DNA from: Dugong dugon
Taxonomy: Eukaryota > Chordata > Mammalia > Sirenia > Dugongidae
NCBI GenBank assembly: GCA_030035585.1
Contig: CM057466.1
Coordinates: 59,279,233 to 59,343,232, forward strand
Reading direction: 5' to 3'
Length of the DNA: 64,000 nucleotides
Both the position numbers and the translations under genes were made by a program. A model generated the notes under the pieces. It was not told the DNA's origin and did no database searches. It worked only from the letters and a program-made list of their open reading frames with translations. This document shows positions 48,395 through 59,415 of this stretch, piece by piece (within the stretch, counting starts at the first letter, position 1; each line of letters starts with the position of its first letter).

Positions 48395-48565
48395 ATGAGC
48401 CAGGTACTCTTCTGAGCCCTTCCATCTGTCAGCTCATCTAACAGGTAGGTACTGTTTTATTATCTCCTCATTTTACAAACGAAGAAGTTGAGAAATTTGT
48501 CTAAGGCTGCACCATTTACTAAAGCTGGACAGAGGATCCTAACCCAGCGTTTGTGCTCTTCCAGT
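48395..48565 (-). repeat. MIR
   Basis: CTCCTCATTTTACAAACGAA, GAAGTTGAGAAATTTGTCTA. Reverse MIR core. Confidence 0.6.
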
Positions 48566-49099
48566 TACAGCAGGGTAATCAGGACTCAAATATTTCCTGT
48601 CCAAACAGGTGCAATCTTTCTTTAGCTCTCCCCTCTTCTGCCTGCATGGCAGGGACAGAAGTCTGCAGAACTGCAGAGCCTTCTTGGGGTCATGCAACAA
48701 GAAGCTATGTGCCACGCACATGGGGAATTCTATCAGGCTGTTAAGTGTCCCATAAAGAGAAAGTTTAGTAAGGAAAGAAGGACAGCAGCTCAGGAGTGAC
48801 TCGTTTAACTACGATGGCCGTAACTTCAGTGATTTAGTGACAGCGAAAAGGGCAACAAAACTAACAATAAGCATGAACATGTGAGGGATAATTTTGGAGG
48901 AAGTTTTAAATATCCAAAGGATCTTAATTTCTAATGAATGTAAACAGAAAGGAGGAAAACAAAGTTTATCTCACTAAGATGAACTCCTACTTTCCAAAGC
49001 TACCTGAATGATTTTAAAGTCCCATATAAATAAAATAGTTACAAAAGTGGTACATACCCATATTCTATGAAAAGTTATGTCAAGCATTTGCTACTAAGA

Positions 49100-49330
49100 C
49101 ATCTGCCCATTAAAAGAGGGAGGGGGAAAAGGAGACTCTTTGCTTAGAGGACACTGAACTTCTGTTAAGGGTGATGGAAAAATTTGGAAATGGATACTGG
49201 TGGATGGCTGAACTCTATGATAAACATAATTAATGTCACTGAACTGTACATGTGAAGACGGTTGAAATGGCAAATGTTTTGTTAAATATATATATATACC
49301 ACAATTAAAAAAAAATAAAAAGATTCAAGG
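49100..49330 (+). mobile_element. L1 3' end fragment
   Basis: ACTTCTGTTAAGGGTGATGG, GGAAATGGATACTGGTGG, GTCACTGAACTGTACATGTG, then an A-rich tail. A plain A-run follows at about 49361-49380. Confidence 0.65.
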
Positions 49331-49481
49331 AGAAAAATTCCATGCATTAGCAACAGGCAAAAAAAAAAAAAAAAAAAAAATTGGTCCAACTGTGACCCAA
49401 TAACGGGCCACCTCCAAAGGGATTATCACAAATGTTTAAGAGTTCAGTTATTCCTTTGATACCACCTTCCAGGGTGTTCAC

Positions 49482-49608
49482 CTGTTTGCTGTTCTTCTTC
49501 TCCTCAGTATTTTTCTTATCATTTTTTTTGTAAGCATCAAAAGTGGCCAGGTCAACACTGTATAAACATTCAGTCCACTTCCCATAAAGGGCACATAGTT
49601 TCTTTTTG
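49482..49608 (-). CDS. OSBPL1A: OSBPL1A coding exon
   Basis: Completes Ser205 and encodes KKKLCALYGKWTECLYSVD and YKKNDKKNTEEKKNSKQ, residues 206-247. Acceptor CTTTTGACAG, donor ACAG|GTGAAC. The GKWTECLY strand is conserved ORD core; the lysine-rich tail is a surface loop. Confidence 0.96.
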
Positions 49609-49784
49609 CTGTCAAAAGAAATGGATGTTTAGCAAACAGTTAAACCAGTGCTTCGCTGTAATCTAGTTTTATTAGAATGATTTTTATGAATCAGATTCTT
49701 TACAGAAATAGGTTTTTTTTTTGGTAGAAGAAAGATTTTTCGACTTATTGGTTAATAAGATTATGTCAGCAGATTTTAATACAG

Positions 49785-50272
49785 TTCTGCCTTAGTATCT
49801 GTGGGGGACTGGTTCCAGGACACCTGCGGATACCAAAATTGGCAGATGCTCAAGTCCCTTATATAAAATGGCGTAGTATTTGCACATAACCTATGCATAT
49901 CCTCCTGTATACTTTAAATATATCTAGATTACTTATAATACCTAATACAATGTGAATGCTATGTAAATAGCTGTTACACTGCATTGTTTAGGGAATAATG
50001 ACAAGACACAAGGCGAGCAATGCACAAACAATGAGTGCTGGAGAGAGACTGAGGATCTGTGAAATGGTGGGAGGCTGCAGCAGGCGATGTCTACCTATCA
50101 TTTCATTTGCGTGGATTCAGCGTAGTGCTCAGTGCACAGCAAATTCAAGTTTTGCTTTCTGGAATGTCTCCCCCCGCCCCGAATATTTTCGATCTGCCGT
50201 TGGTTGAACCTGCAGATACAGAACCCGCAGCTATGGAACCTGCAGATGCAGAAGGCTGGCCGCACTAGCATT
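49785..50272. mobile_element. Tigger/MER2-like DNA transposon
   Basis: GTATCTGTGGGGGACTGGTT, ATACCAAAATTGGCAGATGC, AGTCCCTTATATAAAATGGC, and an inverted counterpart at the right end, TGGTTGAACCTGCAGATACA and GAACCTGCAGATGCAGAAGG. The ends are roughly inverted repeats. A TcMar-Tigger non-autonomous relic. Open frames on both strands here are spurious. Confidence 0.75.
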
Positions 50273-50295
50273 TTATTTAGTGAACAACACCTGTT

Positions 50296-50635
50296 ATTGT
50301 TGTTGTTAGCTGCCACTGAATCGCCTCCTGACTTATGGTGACTCCATGCACAACGGAGCAAAACAATGCCCCATCCTGCACCATTCCCTCCTATGATCAG
50401 TTGCGGGTTGGACCACTGTGATCCATAAGGTTTTCATTGTCTGATTTTCCAAAGTAGATTACGAGGGCTTTCTGCCTAGTCTGCCTTAGTGCAGAAGCTC
50501 TGCTAAAAGCTGCTCAGCATCATAGCAGCACATAAGCCTCCACTGACAAGTATGAAATGCACTGGCTGGGGATCAAACTGGGTCGCCCACCTGGAAGGCT
50601 GCAATTCCACCGCTGAACCATCACTGCCCTCCGCC
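50296..50635 (-). mobile_element. tRNA-Gly-headed composite SINE with RTE tail
   Basis: On the minus strand it begins GATGGTTCAGCGGTGGAATT and continues through a B-box-like AGTTTGATCCCCAGCC, which resembles tRNA-Gly. The body shares TGCTGCTATGATGCTGAG, CAGAGCTTCTGCACTAAGGC and CAATGAAAACCTTATGGATC with the RTE derivative at 44.4 kb. The end is an RTE/AfroSINE-like tail, GGAGTCACCATAAGTCAGG then GCAGCTAACAACAACA. Confidence 0.7.
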
Positions 50636-50680
50636 CCCAACAACACCTACAGAATTCAAAATTTAAAACGGAAACTTTAC

Positions 50681-50770
50681 CTTTTATCCTGAATGTAGCC
50701 TTCGACTTTGTGTAATTCCTTACCAAAAAGGCCACATGGCTTAAAATTCAATACACATTTGTCCCCAGTC
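50681..50770 (-). CDS. OSBPL1A: OSBPL1A coding exon
   Basis: 90 bp encoding TGDKCVLNFKPCGLFGKE and LHKVEGYIQDK, residues about 175-205. Acceptor CCTTCATAG, donor AAAG|GTAAAG. Conserved beta-barrel strands of the ORD. Confidence 0.96.
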
Positions 50771-50939
50771 CTATGAAGGAAATATGAAGTTCAGGTCACC
50801 ATTTGACACCAAAGAAGCACTAACGAATAATGCTGATGACAACCATTCTAGCAGCAGCTGCTACCTGCATGCTAATATATGCAGAAGTTAGGGTTCGTCC
50901 TCAATTAGTACTGTACCCACCACAAAGAAGAGGGAAGGG

Positions 50940-51010
50940 AGGTTCATAAAGGATAAGCAACTTGCCTGAGGTCACAAAGTAAGACTTGGACCCAACTCTT
51001 TTTAACTCTT
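50940..51010 (-). repeat. MIR fragment
   Basis: AGCAACTTGCCTGAGGTCAC, AAAGTAAGACTTGGACCC. Reverse MIR core. Confidence 0.55.
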
Positions 51011-51370
51011 ACGTTCTGTTTCCTCATGTGGGTAACACAAACGGGAGAATGCAAACGTAACAACCTAAGCAGGACGAGCTGAGATGGGAATTCAGATTCA
51101 CAGAAGCTGGTGAAGCTCAGAGTTCATCCAGTCTGGCTCTATCAGAAACTTTAATAAGCCTCGTCCTGAAGCTCCGCCCACCCCCCCAAAAGAGGAGTTT
51201 CTATTTATTCATGTACTATATTTCCTGAATCTTAAATTTATATCAGGCTTTACTAGAGATTAAAAAAAACAAACAAAAAAAACCCAAAAAAAAACCAGTC
51301 CACTGGAACTATATGATTAAAGTTGAAGCAATACATAGGTACCCTGCATACACATGTACCTCTGACTTAC

Positions 51371-51478
51371 TTGTGGTTTGTGATTTCCACATTGCCGTAC
51401 TGCTCGATCCAGAGTTTGCCCACGATGATATTATGCACACAGCAGGTGGGGTTTGTCCATGTATAGGCTTCACTGTGT
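51371..51478 (-). CDS. OSBPL1A: OSBPL1A coding exon
   Basis: 108 bp completing Glu139 and encoding HSEAYTWTNPTCCVHNII and VGKLWIEQYGNVEITNH, residues about 139-175. Acceptor GTTTTGAAG, donor ACAA|GTAAGT. The WTNPxCCVHNIIxGxLWIE core is diagnostic of ORP ORDs. Confidence 0.96.
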
Positions 51479-53151
51479 CTTCAAAACAAAACAAACAAAC
51501 AAAAAATGAAAAATAAGTGAGAAGTCTTATTTTGTTTAAAAAGCATATCTGTCTCAAATGCCACTATTCACGGTAACAAAGCAGACTGCTCAAGATCACT
51601 CAGCTCTGGGCTTTAAAAACTGCAGGCGTGAATGCACAGTGAAGCAGGGATCATCTACCCGCCTGCACTGTTTCTTCAAAGAACGCAAATGTTTAAGGAA
51701 GAAAGCCTGCCCTTCTACCAAACTCCAAATAAACTGTGCACATATTCATTTTAAGCACTCAAAAGCTTGGTGAAAACATGTGAAAAAGAAGTTAAATTAG
51801 AGGTAGAAAATAAGAACGAAGCTCCTCTGGCTAGCCAGCTGGGTTTTAGCCTCTCTGCTTGGTCATGCACTTCCCACAATTAGGTCAGACTCCTGGGCAG
51901 AGGCAACAGGAGAGAAAGAGGAAAGAAAAAAAAAAAGTAACAAGGATTCTCATACTCTTTGGATCACAGGGCCCCTGCACCCAGCTTCTCCACTTAAGGA
52001 GAAGGCCTTCTGCGTTCCAGGCACCAGGATGCTGCTGTACCACCACTGCCACCTCCGCCACCACCGCTGCAGAAGTGGAGCTGTTGCTTTGGGACAAAGC
52101 CGGGAGGGAAAAAAAAAGGCTGGATTTCCCCCACCCTCTTCATCCTGCAAGGTTCCATCTTTCCAGGTCTTCTAACAAGACAGGAACCTTTCAGGACGGA
52201 GAGAGTGGGAGAAACCCTGTTTTCTGTCTGTTTCCACAGCCAGCCTCTGGGATTTGGGTTGCCCCTAGGTCTTACTAGAAGCCTTGGTGGTGCAGTAGTT
52301 AAGAGCTCAGGCTGCTAACCAAAAGGTCGGCAGTTCAAATCCACCAGACGCTCCTTGGAAACCCTATGGGGCAAGGCAATTCTACTCTGTCCTATAGGGT
52401 CACTATGAGTTGGAATTGACTTGATGGTAATGAGGTAAGTATTAGTCAGAAGAATCAACTTGATGGTAACAAGGTTAAGTCTTAGTCAGGAGATGTGGGA
52501 AGAAAAAACACAATCAGGAAACTCATTACTATATCGATCTTCAGGTTTGGATTTTCTCTCCATTGTGCGTGTTATGATTTACTTTGCAGAGACCACAACT
52601 GTCTTCCAGGCAGAATTTTTAATTGCAATCAGTGGTAGGGACAGGGTAGAGTGTGCTTACTCTATACGAACTGGAACTACAACTGCCTTTGAATTTAAAA
52701 CTAATCTTTATTTTCTATTCCCAAAGAAGAGAACTTCCAGCTTCCCTAATGTCTAAGATGTGGTGCACAATTGTTATTTCAATGTTTCTTAAAATCAATT
52801 CATTTTGAAAGATGGTTAAACAGGTGTAAACATTGACATTGATATGTACACAAAGCCTGTTTCATAGGAACCGTCATGGAGTGATTAGCTCTACTGTCTC
52901 TTAAGACAGATTCAAACACCACAGCCAAACAACACGTTAAACTTCTCACTCACACTCACGCTCTCACTGATTAACAATGAATACTGTCATATTTCTCAAA
53001 GTCTTTTACATGGAGTTAAGATAATTTACACTTCATAAAATCTTTCATCTTCCCCCCATCTTTTGAACAACAAGGTCAGGTCTGCGTGCAGGTGTATGTG
53101 CTTCAGAGTAGGTAAACATGGAAAGAGTTTAACAGCTTGATTCCAACTTAC
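51479..53151 (-). other. OSBPL1A intron
   Basis: No other gene is seen. It contains a GC/CCACC stretch (52010-52075), an AfroSINE and its duplicated tail (52275-52488). Open frames around 51859-52278 are not recognised as protein. Confidence 0.45.
52275..52488 (+). mobile_element. AfroSINE with duplicated tail
   Basis: Plus-strand copy, body 52275-52437, opening GAAGCCTTGGTGGTGCAGTAG. The tail segment GACTTGATGGTAATGAGG with TAGTCAG after it is repeated almost at once as AACTTGATGGTAACAAGG with TAGTCAGG (to 52488). Confidence 0.85.
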
Positions 53152-53334
53152 TCAAGGAGCTCCAATGTGATGGTTCCTTTGGGTTCCGCTTCCACGCTCT
53201 TCCCCCAGAACTTGAGTTTGGGATAGATTGAGCCGTGAAAGATGAAATCGTTGTTTAATCCTTCAGCATGAAATGCACTAATCGGTGGGTGATGGCTGAC
53301 CTGTTCGGAGATGAGTCTGAACCCAAGGTCATCT
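53152..53334 (-). CDS. OSBPL1A: OSBPL1A coding exon with ORD signature
   Basis: 183 bp completing Arg78 and encoding 60 residues from DDLGFRLISEQVSHHPP to PKGTITLELL. It carries the oxysterol-binding protein signature EQVSHHPP (residues 88-95 of the part in the window), whose two histidines contact the phosphate of PI4P in ORD structures (family knowledge). The frame is set by the acceptor CTCAAG|A and the donor TTGA|GTAAGT, and no key residue is missing. Confidence 0.97.
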
Positions 53335-54028
53335 CTTGAGGTTAAAAAAAAAAGGAGCATTGTAATTAACCCTATAATCATGCATGTTATTGTTATCTCT
53401 GTCAAAACACAATGTAAAAGTATTAAGGAGCCAAGTTCAACAAAGCAAACAATTCTTTGTCAGCCTGATGAAAGAACAACTTAATATATGAGAAACTGTA
53501 CAAATGCAACTCAAACTACTGAACTCACTGTTATTATAATTCTGTCTACTGAAACACATCAAAATAAAGAACACTCAAATGAATCTGGGTGATTTGTGTG
53601 GTCGTATTAGCCATGTAAATTTAATGTAAATTTAAAACTTAGTGTTCCATTTGTATTAAGATAGAGAAATCTAGCATGTGTGCTTTCAAATATGCAGAGA
53701 AAACTTTCACAAAGAGGATATAGAAAAGTTAAAGCCAAATGAATTCCCTTAATTGTGTTATCAACAGGAAACAGGCTAGAGGGCGCAAACGGAACTGCAC
53801 CGTCCATGCATTCACTGCCTTTATGGCAACACTATCAATTTACGCTGATATGCTTTATATGGTTATTAAAAAAATCCAGTCATGTCTTATGATCTACGTA
53901 AGGAGAAAAGGAGGATGATGAATCCCACATAATCAGCAATATTAAAATTCTTGTGATTAATTACTTTCCATAATGGTACTTTTTATGTATGTTTCAATAT
54001 TTCTTACATAGTCCCTAAAATAAAAAGT

Positions 54029-54101
54029 AAGTAGCACAGACACAAACATCAAAATTGTTAACTTGCTCCAGCCATTCAAAACTGTTTTTGGTGATACTCA
54101 A
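54029..54101 (+). repeat. 73-bp direct repeat, left copy
   Basis: Starts AAGTAGCACAGACACAAAC and ends GTGATACTCAA. It matches 54578-54650 at about 66 of 73 positions by eye. It flanks an L1 fragment. Confidence 0.85.
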
Positions 54102-54577
54102 CTAGATGGTGCCTGGCTACCACCACCGACTGCTCTGACACAGATCACAGTAGAGGGTCCAGGACAGAGTAGGAGAAAAATGTAGAACAAAATTCTAACT
54201 CACACACACACACACACAAAAATACCAGATTTACTGGTCTGACAGAGACTGGAGAAACCCCGAGAGTATGGACCCTGGAGACCCTTTTAACTCTGTACTA
54301 AAGTCACTCCTGCGGTTCACCCTTCAGCCAAAGATCAGACAGGCCCATAACACAAAACGAGACCAAATGGGGACACCAGCCCAGGGGCAAGGACGAGAAG
54401 GCAGGAGTGGACAGGAAAGCTGGTAATGGGGAACCCAACATCTAGAAGGAGAGAGTGTTAACATGTTGTGGGGTTGGCAACCAATGTCACAAGACAATAT
54501 GTGTATTAATTGTTTAATGAGAAACTAATTTGCTCTGTAAAACTTCATCTAAAGTACAAAAAAAAAAAAATAATAAT
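54102..54577 (+). mobile_element. L1 3' UTR, afrotherian family
   Basis: From CTAGATGGTGCCTGGCTACC to the A-tail (about 54557-54570) after CTTCATCTAAAGTACAAAAA. Same family as the minus-strand copy at 9.06 kb (shared CCAAAGATCAGACAGGCCCA) and the copy at 62.95 kb. A CA repeat lies inside (54200-54222). 5'-truncated. Confidence 0.8.
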
Positions 54578-54650
54578 AAGTAGCATAAAAAGAAACATCA
54601 AAACTGTTAACTTTCTCCAGCCATTCAAAATTGTTTTTGGTGATACTCAA
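54578..54650 (+). repeat. 73-bp direct repeat, right copy
   Basis: Starts AAGTAGCATAAAAAGAAAC and ends GTGATACTCAA. See the left copy at 54029-54101. Confidence 0.85.
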
Positions 54651-54725
54651 AATATAACATTTTCCTCTTTATTTGAAAAGCAATGTAAATCACGTGAATA
54701 AACGGAATGCAGTGAAAGATCTCAC

Positions 54726-54823
54726 CGAACTAATTCGTAAGTCTCTCCCAGGAGTGGATTGAAAGGCTTTCCAGTACGTTCCCACTGAGAAGCAACAGCC
54801 GATACAGCAAATGCAGCTACACA
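54726..54823 (-). CDS. OSBPL1A: OSBPL1A coding exon
   Basis: 98 bp in phase 0 encoding CVAAFAVSAVASQWERTG and KPFNPLLGETYELV (residues 46-78). Acceptor CCAACAG, donor TTCG|GTGAGA. KPFNPxLGETYE is the conserved ORD lid-proximal motif, where the lysine contacts the phosphoinositide headgroup. Confidence 0.97.
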
Positions 54824-55820
54824 CTGTTGGACGGAGTATTAGAGTAAGTTAAACATAGCCTCCTTGTTTCTCAGTCTTTCAGGAACTGAAATTTTGTGAA
54901 GACAGTGATTTACAAAATTATTTCGAGGGGTTTAATTACTTTGGGTTTTTAATATGGCTCTAACAACTAAATATGGAAACTTGGATTTCTGAATGAAAAT
55001 TAATTTGATTCTCTTCTGATAATGTTATTCCCCAGTGAAGTTTTATAAAACCCTACGGATTCTAAAAATTCTCTCAAGGACTTTTTTAAAACTCTTAGGC
55101 CCAATATTAATACTAATTCATTTACATTTTTTAAAAAAAGCACAACACTTTTAGGATAGGGGATAAGAGATACACAACAGTTAAAGTGATGTCAAGTCCA
55201 GTGTAGCTGGGAAAGGGTGACTTACATAAAGAAAAAACCAGAAAGACTGTTTAGAATGCAAGAGCTTTGTTTGCAGGAGAACAATGTGTCCACTATCCTC
55301 TGCGTGTATCAAGCCCATCCATGTACGTCACACAAAGATCTTCTATTTAAAAGTTCAAGTTTTGTCTTTTGTTGTAATGTACAGCACTATGTATATATTT
55401 ATATACACACATAAGAATCAACATTTATATTTATATATGTGTGTGTGTATGTTTGTGTATTCATTCCCTCTTGGAAACACCCTGAGAAATTCTGAAAGAA
55501 AGGTTGAATATTTCCCATTAACATACCAATGATACTTTCTAAAATTAAGACTTAGAAACAGCTCACCAATATCCAGGTTTGGTTTATGGCCCACCTTCTG
55601 CTTCTCTTGCAATTCTTATCAGCCCTTCCACTCTAGTGGCACTGTGACTAGAGGATGGCAGAGGAATGGAAGCAGGGGACGCTCTAAACATGCTGATTAA
55701 GTTTGAGAACATTTTCCAGCCAAACATTGGACATGACGTTCATTTTGTGCGTGGGGGCGGGGAGTGCGGTAGAGGAGACTCTGAGACTTAGACCATTTCT
55801 GGTGCCCACTTGACACATAC
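54824..55820 (-). other. OSBPL1A intron
   Basis: AT-rich. An ATATATTTATATACACACATA stretch near 55390-55450 is a simple repeat. No gene is seen. Confidence 0.5.
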
Positions 55821-55955
55821 CTGCATCCTTTCCACAGGATCCGAGAAGGAACTGGCCTTGTGGATGAGGTATGTGTGCTCCATATATTCAGTGAGTCGCT
55901 GTAGGAAGCTCAAAGGCTCATTGAATATAACTGGCATTGTGATCTTGGATAATTC
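55821..55955 (-). CDS. OSBPL1A: OSBPL1A coding exon (most upstream seen)
   Basis: 45 codons, phase 0 to 0, from ELSKITMPVIFNEPLSFLQ to KASSFSDPVERMQ. Acceptor TTGTTAAATAG, donor GCAG|GTATGT. IFNEPLSFLQRLTEYME is the start of the ORD lipid-binding fold. The next upstream exon (expected to end near an ...RKCIGM-like motif) was not found before 64000. Confidence 0.96.
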
Positions 55956-56589
55956 CTATTTAACAAAAAAAATTGAACCTGTTAAGTCCAATATACGCAG
56001 CAAGCTTATCTGCTTCTATCTTTACACGACCTGTCCTGGAAAGAGGTCACAGAGAATAGAAACCCACGATATTTAATTAACATCAGTTCTATTTCATAAA
56101 TCTTTCCAGAACATCTAACAATACAGAATATATTGTTGTAGGCCTGGAAGGAAACACAAAGACAACCCAAACATACTCCCTGACTTCAGGAGCTCACAAT
56201 CTGGTAGTGAGCAAGCAATGATGATGATGATGATGAAGAATAAGTCCACCTTAGATCAGAATCAGGAAATGAGTTATGAAGGTAATGAGCAACTAAAAAG
56301 CAAAAATCTTCATCGTGGGCTAAGGATCATCTACGTATATCACTTTTGCTGGTGATTTTCCAAAACAAATTTCAAACAGACTGTTTATGACTCACAACAT
56401 TGTGCTTTTCTGAGCACACCAATCTAGTATAAATTGTGGACCAGGGTACTAGAAGGCTTCTGTGTATTTTACAGAACAGACTGTAAATGACACACAATCA
56501 CAGTAGCCTCTCAAAAACAATTTAATGGCAGGCATTGTGCTGATCTTTTGAAACTCCTTTCCCCACGCTGTCCCCCTTTTCGGTGAGGT

Positions 56590-57835
56590 TTCTGTGAGGT
56601 ACGTCAGGTATGCAGCAGTACATCGACAGGGAGCTGCCAGAAACTCAGGCTGAATTCAGAAGAGGACGTGGAATGAGGGATAAAACTGCTGACGTCAGAA
56701 GGGCCTTGGCTGAAAGCAGAGGACAGCAGAAAGATGTTTACCTGTGTTTTATTGACTATGCAAAGGCATTCAACTGTGTGGATCAGAACAGACTATAAAT
56801 AACACTTCGAAGAATGGGAATTCCAGAACATTTAATTGTACTCATGTGGAACCTGTACATAGACCAAGAGGCAGTTGTTTGAACAGAACAAAGGGATACT
56901 GCATGGTTTAAAGTCAGGAAAGTGTGTGTCAGGGTTGTATCCTTTCACAACTTTACTCAATCTGTATGCTGATCAAATAATCCAAGAAGCCAGACTACAT
57001 GAAGAAGAATGCGGCATTAGGATTGGAGGAAGACACATTAAAAACCTGGGATATACAGATGACACAACCTTGCTTGCTGAAAGTGAAGAGGACTTGCAGC
57101 ACTTACTGATGAAGATCAAAGACTATAACCTTCAGTATGGATTTACCTCAACATACAGAAAACAAAAATCCTCACAACTGGACCAATAAATAACAATGAT
57201 AAATGGAGAAAATATTGAAATTGACAAGAATTTGATTTTCCTTGGATCCACAATCAATGCCCATGGAAGCAACTGTCAAGAAATCAAACAACATATTGCA
57301 CTGGGCAAATATGCTTCAAAAGACATCCTTAAAGTGTTAAAAAGCAAAGATGTCACTTTGAGGGCTAAGTAAGGTATGCCGGACCCAAGCCATGGTGTTT
57401 TCAATTGCCTCATATGCACGCGAAAGCTGGATAATGAGTAAAGAAGACCGAAGAATTGATGCCTTTGAATTATGGTGCTGGAGAAGAAAGTGAATATACC
57501 ATGGACTGCAAGAAGAATGAACAAGTCTGTCTTGGAAGAAGTACAGCTAGAGCGCTCCTTGAAGCAAGGATAGTGAGACTTCGTCTCATAATTTGGACAT
57601 GTGATCAGGAGGGATCAGTCCCTGGAGAAGGACATCATACTTGGTAAGGAAGAAGGTCACTGAAAAAGAGGAACACCCTCAACAAGATGGACTGACACAG
57701 TGACTGCCACAATGGACTCAAATATAGCAATGACTGTGAGGATGGTGCCGGATCGGGCAGTGTTTTCTTCTGTTGTATACACAGTCGCTATGAGTCAGAA
57801 ATGACTCGATGACACCTAACAACAACATGATGTCA
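56590..57835 (+). mobile_element. RTE LINE 3' end with reverse transcriptase remnant
   Basis: Decayed RTE/BovB-type LINE. Open segments read QQYIDRELPETQAEFRRGRG and VYLCFIDYAKAFNCVDQNRL (RT motif region with FIDYAKAFxCVD; 56610-56798), then YTDDTTLLAESEEDLQHLL (the catalytic (F/Y)xDD box, here YTDD; 56875-57189). Stops and frameshifts separate them, so the copy is dead. The 3' end (57600-57835) closes in GTCGCTATGAGTCAGAAATG and GACTCGATGACACCTAAC, almost the same as the AfroSINE tail. It lies in the OSBPL1A intron, on the opposite strand. Confidence 0.85.
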
Positions 57836-58545
57836 GGTGTGCATCCTGCAGTTTACTGGCTTAAAATGCACCATCCTTTGGTGTAGTCTCTTTTGGGGGT
57901 CAGCTGGGAGAAAAAGAAACCAATAGTGCAACTGTTTTGATACTGAAAATTGACAAGTGTCTTTTTGAAATAAAGAACCAGTCCCTCCAGACTAGTAAGA
58001 ACAATAAAGATTTAATGTTTGGGCATGGGTCTCTGACCTGAACGGCAACTCTTCAACATTCTGTTCACCATGTGCCGTAAACAAGCAACAACAATGTGAG
58101 GTCCTTGCAATACCTCAGCAAGTAGCAAACTCATCTTGGTATTCTCTGGTTAGTAGAGGGAATGTTTTATCTTCCCAACCTTCTACCACCTATTATTTAA
58201 CTTTCCCCTGGGGGCCAGGTCTTTCCTGAAGCCTGCTGGCTACGGTCACATGGTCAGTTTGGGCAGTCAGGGCTGAAAGTCAGATGACTTCTCTTTTTTC
58301 CCTGAACGTCCATATTGTACCAACCTGCACAATCAAAAATGATGTATGCACCCTTCACAAAACTGCAATTAGAGCATGTTAAAAAGAAAATAAGCTCATT
58401 CATTACCATAAAATACTGCAGAACAAGGACAAACATGTAGTAGCTCAAACTAATTAAAAGAAATGGTAGATTCATTGCCACCTTTACTAGGGAGACACAG
58501 GAGAATAAGAATCTATAAAGAGACAAAAGGCTCAGCTACACATAC

Positions 58546-58708
58546 CCTACCAAACCTGTTACTGTTGAGTTGATTCTGACTCATAGCGACCCTATAGGAC
58601 AGAGTAGAACTGCCCCATAGGGTTTCCAAGGAGCACATGGTGGATTCAAACTGCCGACCTTTTGGTTAGCAGCCGCAGCTCTTAACCACTATGCCACCAG
58701 AGTTTCAG
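58546..58708 (-). mobile_element. AfroSINE
   Basis: Minus-strand short-form copy from CCAAACCTGTTACTGTTGAG to CACTATGCCACCAGAGTTTC. Confidence 0.92.
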
Positions 58709-59194
58709 GAATTTTTTAAGTCGAAGAAAGTCTTGTTATTATTACTTGGCTTTTGATCTGGGGCATCTCAGTTAAAACAAGCCTTGGGAGTCCCAATTTT
58801 CTTGACTTGTTCTCAACAATGAATTTCTGGACTTAAGGAGCTCTTAGGGGACATATCTTAAAAATATCTTAAATTTCTTTTTTTAATTAAAAAACAGTAC
58901 AGTAACACATAACTGTCTTTGTATAAAATTTAATAATATAGAAGTACATGAAAATGCCTCTTCAATTCCCTTTCCTATTCATCGCCCCAAACCGTCAACT
59001 GTTTGGAATACATTCCTACGTACTTACATGTATATGCATATACATATATACCTTACTGTTTTTTTTTTAATACATGGAGTCAGCTGTATGTACTGACTCA
59101 TGACTCGCTTTTTTCTCTTTTCATTGTGTTTTGAAGGTCTTTCCATATTCATAGATGTGAGTTTATCAGGTTCATCGTGACTGCTGGATAGCAT

Positions 59195-59415
59195 GATGGT
59201 AAGACCACCAAGTAAGACTGAGGTCCATTGCTGGCTCTGCCATTTATTCCCTGTGAAAACTTGGTCAAGCTGAACTCTGTGCCTCTTTCCTTATCAGAAA
59301 CATGGGACTTACATAATAATATCTACCACAAAGCATTGTTATAAGATTAATGAGTTAATACTTGCAAAGCAATTAGACCAGTTCTGGGCACATCAGTAAA
59401 TGATTTATGTGCTTA
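59195..59415 (+). repeat. MIR
   Basis: TTGCTGGCTCTGCCATTTAT, AACTTGGTCAAGCTGAACTC, TTGTTATAAGATTAATGAG. Forward MIR core. Confidence 0.7.

Noticed and set aside
56610-57189. Open frames with reverse transcriptase similarity as a possible host gene
   Set aside because: FIDYAKAF and YTDD motifs are RTE LINE signatures. The frames are interrupted, and the element ends in the RTE tail.
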